Assembly: GCA_014706295.1 (NCBI GenBank)
Contig: JACSVZ010000009.1
Span: forward strand, 38,071,768 to 38,135,767
Direction: 5' to 3'
DNA: 64,000 nucleotides
Source: Lycocorax pyrrhopterus obiensis
Lineage: Eukaryota > Chordata > Aves > Passeriformes > Paradisaeidae
A program made the translations under genes and the position numbers. The notes below the pieces were generated by a model that worked only from the letters and a program-made list of their open reading frames with translations, searched no databases and was not told the DNA's origin. Positions 40,701 to 52,700 of the stretch are shown one piece after another. Position 1 is the first letter of the stretch, and each line of letters opens with the position of its first letter.

Positions 40701-43700
40701 TGCAAAGGATGAAGAACCTCTTACTTACATCACTTTGTAACTGCATCATGTTTTTGGCCAATTCAATGCTCATAGAATCGGGCAGGACGTTGTAGGTGTG
40801 GATCAAGTTCTTGTAGTTTGCATTTGTAGCCACTTCCTGAGCTTTCTTGGCTGCCACCACACTGACCATGTCAACTGGAGTGTGGAAACTAGTCTTGGCC
40901 TTCTCATAATCCTTTTTGTACTCTCTGTCAGATTGCATCTTGGCCACCTGCATGAAGTGCACCAGCTTGGGGTCGTCCTCCAGGCTGCGGAAGCCGATGT
41001 GCTTCCCTTTGCTCTTCTCGTGGGCCAGTTTGTATTTATACTGAGAGCAGGAAAGAGAAAAAACAGGAAAAACCTCAATTTAAAACATGCAATATTAAGC
41101 TCTGTTTTATCACTGGAAAAAGAGATCACAAGATCTCAGGTTTAGTCATTCAATTTAAATAAAGTCCCGGAATGGTATCACCCAACCCAACTCACATCGC
41201 TCGCGATGTCTCTGGAGCTTTTGGCTGCTTTTATTGGAATTGCATCTGGCTGCAAGTCATAACCCTTCTTCTTGTCCTCCTCCCATTCAGCTTTGTAAAG
41301 TTTCTAAGTTCAGATGTGAAAGAGAACAGGTGTCATGAAGGCAGAACTCTGAAGGTAAATGTTTTCAAACAAGACATTAAAATGACACCGAATTTTGCTC
41401 TGTGCAGGAGGCACTGAACGCCCACCATGAGCACAGTAACTCACATCACTCATTGTCATCTGGTTCACTTTGCACTGCAGAATTTCTGGGGTGTCTGGCA
41501 TAACATGAATGGTGGTCTTCTCTTTGTTCCATTTATCTGTGTACAGCCTCTGCAATTACAAAGAAATTTTTAGCATTAAAAAGGTACTGAAATAATAAGA
41601 GTTTGCTTCTGTTCTGCTCATTTGCAATAAATAATATTTCATAAAAATATTATCAGCACCAGAAATAACCCTCACAAATAGAGCTGCTGAGGAGCAACCT
41701 TATCTTCCTCCTTTATTTAGTATTTTGAGAAATTTGCAAAGTATGTTTTGATTAATAAATATTGAAGCTGGATGTTTTCAGTCTGTGCTCTTCCCAGCTT
41801 TAATGGGAATCATAATTTTCATTTTCACAGACACTCTTTCCATGGAAAACATGGAAAAGGATCAGTGGTGTCCTGGATAACTAGGGCCAAGTGTGAAGAA
41901 CTCCAGTTTTAAGGAAACTTGTACAAAACTGACAGAATTCCAGGGTTTTTTACAGTTCATTGATTGTGAATACTTCCTACAGAAAAAAGGTTACTAAAGC
42001 ACTATAAATCTGGAGAAGAAATCTTTAATCTTTAGAAACAGAAAATGAAATTCCCTTAATTACGAGCAGTCTGAGGCTTCCATGATCTCTCAGCGTCCAG
42101 TCCTAACCAAGGAACCGCTACACCCATTGGAAATTTTAATAATTTCAGTGGGAATGCACCTTGCCCCACAGTTTTGCAAGACAAAGATCCAAACTCTGGG
42201 TCAATCCAACAATTCCCACCTTGTTCATGGTCTTGGCATTTTGTTTGGCCAGCACTTGTTCCATGGCATCCATGGGGATGGAGAACTTCAGCTGGTCGGG
42301 GTGTTGGCGATATTTCTTCTCACTGAGAATCTCTGTGGCTTTCTTGGCCTTTTCTACATCCAGTGACTGAATTGGTACCCAGCCAACTCCTCTCAGCCAG
42401 TTATTGAAGTCAGATTTGTACAGATTCTTTTCAAAAATAGACAAGAAAAACAGTGAGGCAAGAAAAATGACAGTGCCTATATACATAAAACAGGTAAAGC
42501 CTTAAAACTTCTCCTTGTGGTTCATTTTTGAGGGGAAATGTAGATTTAGTTAAAATTTAAGTATGATAGAGTCAGTATTTAGACCTAGTACATAACCTAC
42601 AATCTCTGACAGGAGAAATAAAATCACAGTAATTAAAATCTGACTGCAAAAATACATCAATTAGTAAAGCATGCTCATTTGGGAATAAGCCAAATATGGA
42701 GAGATATAAAAAAATTGTTACTTGTTAGATAAGTTTCCTAGGACTTAATAGCTACACATAATTCTCATAATGTTTGGAAAATACATGGTTCCAGACCAGT
42801 CATTTACATCCCAATCTACTGCTAATTCAGTATAATATAATTGGATTATATAAATAAATTTTTTAGCCTTAAAAGGTCAATGATGTCACACAGTCATTAT
42901 GAGAATTAAACATGGAGCTGATTATTGATGACATACATCACTCTGAAGCTGCATCACGTTTCTGGACAGCTCCAGGTTCACAGCATCAGGCAGGAGGGTG
43001 TAATGGTGAACTGGCTGCTTATAGCCAGCGTTTGTCACCACTTCCTGGGCTTTCTTGGCAGCTGTCACGCTGAACATATCCAAAGGACTGTGATATTTGG
43101 TCTTGGTCACTTCATAATCCTTCTTGTATTCCCGATCCGATTGGATTTTGGCCACGTTCATGTAGTGAACAAGTTTGGGATCATCCTGCAGGCTCCGGAA
43201 CCCGACCTGTTTGCCTTTGTCTTTCTCGTAGGATTCCTTGTACTTGTACTAGAGACAAAGGGAGAACAGCCTTACCCACTTGGGAAAGAGAAAACACACT
43301 TTGGATGGGTTTAAAACACTGACTTTCAAAGCATTACCGACTGCAGCTCATTCTCTAACCTCATAAATGGTTTTTACAACAGCACAGCATTATTTAGGTC
43401 AAAAAAATAAGAGGATTATTGGATTTTTCAGCTTGTCTTGACACCTGGTACATATCTCAACCCACATCTGTAGCTAGAAGCCCTCCCTCACCGTTGTCAC
43501 TGACACAGGCTTGTAGCTCCCAGGGACATTCAGCTTTTAATTAAGACCATAAGAATAATAAATTATTGAACAGCCTCACCAAACGATTCAATATCCCAGC
43601 ATTCAATTGGGGACGTTTAAGAGGGGAATGAAGAGTCACTTAAAAACTTTTGCTAAAGCAGGAGTACTGGTCTCCAGCACAGGTAAATAATAATAAATAA

Positions 43701-46700
43701 TGAAATGCAGGAGGGGTATGTGTTCCGCTGGATGCAAATCCTACTCACATCACTTGCAATATTCCGAGAAGCTTTAGCAGCAATAATTGGAATGGCATCT
43801 GGTTTCAGATCATAGCCTTTGGCAATGGTTTTCTTCCAGTCTGCTTTGTAGTTAGCCTTGAAGCGAAAAAAGGGAAGAGTTTGCGGTGTCAGGAATAGCA
43901 ATCCTAATAAAGAGTTTAAGCCCATGTTTTTATTATAGTTGTAGGAATTTAAATATCCTGTTTAGTTCGTGTAATTTCAAGGAAAAAATTGTCACCCTGT
44001 ATGTAAACTACAGTTCTATTATAATAAATAAATCTACCACAAAGATAATCATGAACTCCATAAGCATTTTTTGCAATTTTTGTTAAGAACAACTCTATCA
44101 GTGGCATTTTTTCCCTTTCTTATGCAAAACCCTTTTTCATTTGACTGAACCATCAGAAATTTTTTCCTGTTAGCTTCAAACTCAGGCTTTGTGCTCTAAA
44201 GGGACTGGGGAAAGCAGCCTGGCTGATTTTTTTTATCAGTCTGGCCAGACTATTAAAATTCCAAGGCTGTTAAGGGAGATATCAGTTTTTATCTCATTCC
44301 TGGAAAGCTGATAATGCCACCAAAAATTTAACATCACAAAGGCAATGAAATTGATATTATCAGTGGAGAGCTTCATGGTGTTGAAACTCAAAATATACTC
44401 ACATCACTGATGTTGTAGGCATTAACTCTAGCCTGGATGAACTGGGGTACATCAGGAGGGAGGTGGTACTTGTGAATAATTTCTTCCCCTTTGGATTTAT
44501 ACAATATCTGCAAAGAAAAATAAAGAAAGACATTTGACAGCCCAATTTATAGAATGTGAATTGAAAAACTGTATCAAAAAAAATCTGATTTCCAGGTGAT
44601 TTTCGGCTGGAATAAAATTGTAAACACACACATTCACCCAAACAATTATTTCAGGAGTGCTCTTAAAGCTGGAGGATGAAGTGAAGGTGGGCACAGGGCA
44701 GAAATTGATAATGTCAGAGTGTTTCCAAAGTTTACTTACATCACTCAGCTGTTTGCTGTTGATCTCTGCTTGTTTCTGTACTGGAGAGTCAGTCACTGAA
44801 GTGAATTTGGTTTGATCGGGATGCTTTTTGTAGGTGTACTGAAAGAAGATAAAAAAATATTTGTAGAAAATGCATTTAAAGTATTTTCCAGCTGTTGATA
44901 AAGTAAATAAAATTATTAATAAATGAAGTACTTTTAAAGTATTAATTAAAAATATGTTGACTTAAGGAGGTGAATGCTTGAGGTTCATTCTTCATTTTGG
45001 TACTACTGCTCTAATCTTATGGTTTTACTTGTTACAAAAAGGATTGTGCTATATCTGTTTTGATCACTAGATGTCACAAAAGGCCCTAAAATAGAGAGGA
45101 AGATGGTTTTTAAAAGTCACAGATGGCAATGAGGCCAAACTCAAAACCATTGGTGTTACCAGGGATCACTCAGTTAATTTTTCTGTGGGGAACCACTGCT
45201 GTCCTGTACTCACATCTTTACATTGCTCCAACTTCTTAATTGCTTCATACTCTTGAGTTATGGTCTGAGGGAAGTAGCACTTTGTCTTTTCCTCCTCATA
45301 ATCTGCTTTGTAATTTTTCTAGGAACAAAAGGAGCATTCAGTAAGGAATCACAACTGAGCTTTGTCTGAACTGCCAGAGTGAGGGGAAAAACAGAACAAT
45401 TGCCACACTTACATCACTTTTCATAGCTTCGACTTGCATGCAGTGGTTGTAATGGGGGTCCTCAAAGCTGCCCAAGTAGTGCCCCAAAATGTGCTTCTGA
45501 TATGCATCTTTATATTTTACCTGCCAAAATAACCACGAGTTGAGAAGCAAAAGTAATCAAGAGGGTCAGTACTGAAGGATAAACCCCAAACGAAATACCT
45601 ACATCACTAAAGTTCTTCAGAGCAGCATCAGTCTGGAACTTGGGTGTCTCACAGTAATTCATTCTGTTTCCTCTGGACTGTTCATAGGCTTCTTTGTATA
45701 ATTTCTGCAAATCAAACAATACCAGATCATGCAGGAGATTTCACTGCAAGTCACCCCCACCACGTTAAAAATGACAAGAGTAAAACTGTGAAACGGTTCC
45801 AAAGAAAAGCTTTCCCACAGGACTGAGAAACAGATGGCACCATTTTCCCAACGGTTTTTAAAAATAACTTTTTTTAGGTTTGTATGGGAAGACAGAAACG
45901 TCTGACTAATGGGTTTTGAAATTCTGACACTGAGAAAGAATCAATCTCTTTTCATACAAATAAAAGAGGAATTGAGAAGACCATTACAGCGAATAACCAG
46001 AATATAATATAAAAATATGTAAAAGCACCACGTATTTTATCATCATTAGTTGAAATTCCTTCAAACAGTAAGGGAAGAACTGTCCTCTAGTGATTCATTA
46101 CCCACAAGGATCTAAATGAACTACACAGTAATTAGCCATCCACATGCCACTGCTGTTGCTACATTTATATGTTGATAAATCATTCTTTACCTGAATTGTT
46201 CTGGCTGGTGCTATCTCATGACAAATATGGGTCTACAAAACTAAAAATACTACAAGATCCAAAGGAGAAGCCTTGTGAAGAAATGATGGGTTTGGTTCCT
46301 GGTACATGACTGAAAATGCACTTTGATAATACTCACATCACTCAGAATATCTCCTGCAGCTTTTAATTGCTTGAGCAATGGGTTCTCTGTAGCAGGGAGC
46401 ACATTGTAATCTGCAATAGCTTTTTTCTTTTCATAGTCTGCTCTGTATTTGAACTTGAAAGAATAAAAATAAAAAAAGAAGAGGTTTTAAAAATCAGTAT
46501 TAAAAGCCAAACACTCACGAACTTGTGTGATTGCCCAGAGAAGCTGTGGTTGCCCCATCCCTGGAAGTGTCCAGGGCAAGACTGGATGGGCTTGGAGCAC
46601 CCTGGGATAGTGGAAGGTGTCCCTGCCCATGGCAGGGGGTGGCACTGGGTGGTGTTTAGGGCCCCTTCCCACCCACATCATTCTGTGATACGAATCTATT

Positions 46701-49700
46701 TTACAATATAATCTTCAACTTTTCAGGAAAAATGCCCGTTATTTAACTTGTGGTGGCAAAGGACCATGAAAGGTCTTGGCAAAACAAATTTCAGCACAAA
46801 CTTGTGTGAGTTCAGAACTGTTCCCAAGCTGACCAGGTGGAACACAGGTCTCTCACCTTGCTGACATTCTCTGAAGCTTTTTTATTGGCTTCATATTCTG
46901 GAGTTTCAGTCTGCATGAAGTAGATTTGGTCTTTCATGTTTTCAAAGTCTTCCTGGTATTTCCTCTGTTAGGAACAGAGACAGAAAACAACACATCATCT
47001 AATTGTAAATTAGACATCTACAGCATGGATTATTTAGGAAATAAGCAATGCCACAAATGAAGCATCAGTATTTTCCAAATGAACATAAACAAGGACAAAG
47101 CTGTTGCAGATTTTCTGCAGGATTCACTCACCATACTTAGATTTTCTGCATTCATTTTTGCAACTGCCACGTCATAGCACGGAGTTTGACTCCACTTGCC
47201 TTTGATTTTGTTTTTATAGTCCTCATGGTAAATAACCTATAAGGAAACAAAACAATAAAATTTAATCCCCAAGACACGGCTCCATTTTCACTTGAGAGAT
47301 CCATTTTTCAAAGCTGTCATTTTAAAGCTGCTACATATTTTACACCTGCCTTATAACTATTTTAGTAGTTATTGTAAAAAACACCTTAAATATGATTTGG
47401 CCAAACCATTTCAGTGTGAAGCCATTTCTCTTAGTACCTTCCCTGACCTAAAAAGGATAAATAAATCATCTCTAACGTACTCCTTTAGTTCTGTTTCTCA
47501 CTGGTCACATAACATTGGGATATTGCCCATTAAGTCAGAATTTATTGGTATTGCTGCTGGAACTGGTTATAAGCAAACCCTTTTAATTACCTGGTATTTG
47601 TGATTTCTGTTATTTATTCAAGCTGACAGAAATCAAGTATCAAATGTTTAAAGAGCTTTTCTAACAACAAAACACCCGAGTTTTGACTCAGTGTTCCAGG
47701 TGCATTTTCAGCTACAGTTGCATTACTCATCATAAAAAATAAAACTCCTCCAATGCCTTTTAAACATTGCTAAAGAACATATATGCCAGAAATAGTCTTT
47801 AAAAAATTCTATATTTTATAGTTTTGGAGATACCTAGACAGCCTGTTATTTTATTAATTTTAAAGAATTATGGTACTGATCCTTTTTTTCACGTTATAAA
47901 ATTTTCTTGATGACAATTTAGCTTTTAAGCTATGGAAAAATAAGATTAAAGAAACTTTCTCTAAATTAATTATTTTACCTTCCAAATGGGTTCAGTGCAA
48001 TTTTCTTAGCGGTTTCTCAACCATGAGTGAATACTGTAACTCTAATCTTAAAATGCAGATAATTTTCAATATGCAATAAAATAAATGAAATAAAATAATA
48101 CATAATAGTTAAATTCTGAATGGAGTTAAAATCCTGCTTCTGCCTTACAAGATTATGCAACTTGGTTCCACTTTCTCCAGCAAAAGTTGGTCTTCCTGCC
48201 TGTGTTTTTTCTTTTGCGTTCCCTTTCCTTAGGTACCTTTTTTGCCTCTGTACCTGCAGGAGTGAGGTTTGGGCAGTGTGTTCTACTCACATCACTCAGC
48301 TGCCTTGACACCTTCTTGGCTTGTTCCACATCAGGAGGGTCTGGCAGAGAGGTGAATTTAGCTTTCCTTTCATCGTGCCCTTTTTTGTAGACAATCTGAA
48401 AATATGGGAGAAATAAGCATTTACTTGAGCATCACAGCATTGAACTCCGCTACTGCCACATTAACAAGGGTAGTGCTGCCCACAGCCCCTGCAGCAGGAG
48501 CTCCTTCAATCTGTGTATTACCAGGGAACTTCTGAACATCTGCAAAATTCACTGAAATCTTCAAGTGAGAGCTGAAATTCCCTGTTGAAGAGTTCTATGT
48601 ATCTCAATATCAGCAAATCCCAGTCTCACCAACTCCTGACTTTTCTTATCACTGCTTTAGAGGCACATTCGCAGACCCACAATGGTGAACAGGACTTAGA
48701 GACAGCCCAGAGAGTTCCTGCATTTGGGGAGGTACTCAAGGTCTTCTTACTGATTTAATAAATTAATTATTTCGTTCATTCCTAATCCAGCATCAAATTG
48801 CCAATGGATTTATACTCTAATACACTCTACTTTGTACTCTAATATCAAGTACAGCTTTTTCTATGAAATACCACTGCTATTAGTGCTATCCATGCACACT
48901 TACACATTTTTATTTTCTGTTCCATTATGAAGCTTTTATATCTAACCAAAGTCCACGACATCTCCCGAGTTACACCACAACCCAACAGCCTTTGGTACCT
49001 ACACACAAATATCTGCTTTGATACTCACATCACTCAGAGTCTTCTGAGCCTGTGCCACCCTTCTGAGCTCTGGACTGTCATTGTAGGGATAGAACAGGGT
49101 TTTGTCTGCATCCCACTCTTCAGTGTAGAGTTTCTACAAGAAAAACACCAGAATGCTCATTATTAGTTAATTTCTGGCTTTGAAAGCTTCTTTCACTTCA
49201 GCTGCTTGGACTGGTGGTTATTTTTTCTTACCTTGCTGAACATTGCTGTGTTTTTTATTGCATTCACAAGCTCTGGAGCATCAGGGGGAAGCAGGTACTT
49301 GTCCTTATTCTCCTCCCAGTTCTGTTTATATAATACCTGTAAGGAAAGATCAGCAAGTTGGTCACTCTATCATTAAAGAAATATTTACTTTTGTGAATAA
49401 ACTGCCTGCTTTAAAGATATTTTTTCAAAGTAAAAGTCTCAGACCAGTGACATCTGAAGAGAGCAACTGGAAATATTTAAGATTATAAATATATTTGCCT
49501 TACCAACTTCTCTGCTGTCCCTCCTTGTGCTTCTAAACTGTTGTATAAATGTTGCTTTAGCACCCTGAGCTCAAAACTTCATTCTTATCAGTAACCTCAG
49601 GATCCACTGATGCTGGGAAAGTCAGAACTCACTCACCTTGCTCACTTGCTGTGACACTTTCTTTGCATGTTCTATATCCTTGGCCTTTTCATCTACGTGG

Positions 49701-52700
49701 CAAATGGTTCTGGCAACTTCCCCAGCCATGCGGTATTTAACCTGGAGCACAACAAAATTCATTGATTCTACAGAAAAACCTGCTTTTCTAAAAACAAAAA
49801 TCAGAATATTGACATTTTCACCCTTCATAGAAACATGCAGAACCGAAATGAACCTTGAAATGAAGCCCATGGAAGCAAATAGACTTTGTGAATGAACTGA
49901 GGGAGAAATGCAGCTTTGAGACAGCTTCAAGAGATGGGAACCCAAGTTCGAGGTGGTGCCTTCTGTGAACACAGAGCTCCTTCTAAGAGCACTTCCATGC
50001 TGTACAGTGAGAGATGCCCAGTGCAGCTCCACTTCCCAGGCCATTCCCATGTGAACACTGGCTGCAGTGCCCAAACCAATACAGCCACATTGCCACAGCA
50101 AGACAGCAGCTTGGTTGGAATTATCACTTCTTACTTAACATTTAAAATCAGGACTTAATTTGCTCCTTTACTTCTCACTAAATATTGTTTTCCTCATGCA
50201 GTTGTTACCCACCTCGCTGAGCTGGTCCTGCACTTTCTTGATCCTCCGGATTTCAGGGGTGTCAATTGTGGAAGCATATGGCTTTCCTTTTTCTTTTCTA
50301 AATTTTTCTTTGTACTTGTTCTGGAAGAACATAATGATAAAATAATTAAGACATATCTTAGAGCTCCGGCAGAACTGTATTAGCAATTATTGCCGTATTT
50401 ATCTAGTGAGGACAGGAATTTGGGGCAGGCTATTCAATAATATAAACTAAAATTACTCAATTATATTTGCACTTATGCTTATTATGCCAACTGAGGTTAT
50501 TCCATCTGACACAACAGGAAAAAATCCATCTCTAACTTTAGCCTGATTTGGATCACCTCTAATCTATTATATTCTGTCCATGAGCTTAGTATTGATAAAT
50601 TCAGTTATTTGCAATAGAACTATCAAACAACCCCTGTAAAACATTTTTAAAGCTGCTGTTCCTCAAGAAATATGAGATATGGGACAACCTACCTCGCTGA
50701 ATAGGTCCTTCATTTTATTGCTGTGCTCCAGGTAAGGTGTCAAAAACTTGGATGGGTCCACTTTTGTCCGGATTGTCTTCTTCCTGATGGGAGGGGCTGC
50801 ATCCTCCCCAGAGGGCTGGGTACGCTCAGCTTCGTAGGTGATGGTGGTGGTGGTGGTCTCAGGGACTGAGTAGTCTGTGCTAATGGTCTCAGTGATCTCA
50901 GTGACCACCTGGGGATTAAAAAAAATGAATAATCGCTTGCTTTATAGCTGTGAAAGTTCATTATCATAAGCGTTTTTCCCCCCACCCCCCCCCCCAGCTG
51001 GTGAAAGGATGCTCTGCTCTCATCCAGATCCACGTGGAGACAGAAAATCAGGGACGCTTTTCCTACTGGGATTAACCATTTTGCTCCCTACACATCACCC
51101 ATCCTGAAAGAACCCACAAGGAATGAACTCTCTGGCTGGTTCCTGCATCAAACTCATGGAATTGTTCTCCAGACGATCTGGGAGAGTGGGGCTCCATCTG
51201 CTTCTGCTCTACATGCATTAACTTCCAATCAATTTAAATGGTTTATATACCTGTTTATCGACAGAGTCATGCTGCAAGCAGTAATTTTAATACTAAGATT
51301 CTAATGAAAAGCATCTAAAAATAATTATTACAACTAAAAAATGTGCTCCAAAATCACCCGAGTAAGTGTCAGGTTTTATTTCAATTAGCTTTACAAAAAT
51401 ATCAATTAGCTTTACAAAAAATTGCCTTTAAAAAGGAATTCAGGAAGGTCAGAGTTCTGAGAGTTATTTGCATCAATGAGACAGAGCTGAAAATGCACCA
51501 AGAATTAAACAATTAAAATCTTCTGTTTCCTCATAAGCCCATGCCATAAAGGATATTTCATGGTAACACAGCAGGGAGTTGGGTTCTATCTGTTTTAGAA
51601 GTAGAACTTCAAATTATGGCAATCACTCCTTGGTGACCCAAATATTTGTTACCAGTGACATGATGAAAAATCTGCAAAACTGTAATTTTTCAGTGAAATT
51701 ACACAAGCTGAAGGGAACAGAACTGATACATGTAAACTGATCTTAGATCATCACACAGCAGGGAACTGCAGCAAAAATGAAGTATTAAGCAGCAATTGTT
51801 CACTGATATTTGTGTGTTTAATGTGAAAAATTAAACCTCAGCATACAAAAGGCCACTAATTTAGTGTTCTATGTTAATTACATGCATTTTTGCACTACAT
51901 GCAGCACGACAGGGACCTTTACCTCATGTGGCTCACCCTCCTCAATAATTGTCTCCTCAATGTAGTACTTTTAAAAAAAGAGAAAAAAAAATCATTTTTA
52001 GGCCAGATCAGCAAATTGTAGCTTCTGTGAAGCTGTTTTAAAACAAACACGTCTGGAGAAACAGGAGTTCACAGGTGCTTATGGAATCATTTGGTAATTC
52101 TGAATACCTGTTCACATTTTGCATTAATGATTGGATTTTTATTCCATGCATTGCTCAACTAATCATCATCCAAATAATCAATGAAAGATTGTTACCTAAT
52201 TTTTCCCACAAGAGGGAAGACACTGATGACCACATTAAAAGAATCAGCACTTAAACCCCAGGATTTTCCTGGTTTTTTACTTGGTGACACTCCTGACGGT
52301 TGTCCTCGGGGTTGTTCCTACCTACAGATCCTGCAAGGACACCAATAATTTCTGACTGCCAGTTAAACTTTGTCGCTGATCACAACTCTGAGCCTGCTGA
52401 TTTTCCACCCACTTTGCTGCCCACTATCCCCCCACATTTCATAAATTTGGGGATACAACCCCAATGGGAGGTGTCCCTAAAGCAGCCCGGGTGCACAACC
52501 TTCACTGGTCTCCCCTTGTCCACAGCAGCGGTGAACTCATTATAAAAATTAACGAGGTTCATCAGCCATGGTTTGCTCTTGATAACTCAGTGTTCACTTT
52601 TCCACATGACCTTCACGTCTTTCATGTGTTTAAAAATAGCTTCTCAAAGGATCTGCTCCACAGCCTTCCTAAAAAACAAAGGAGCTCCCTGGATCTTCCT

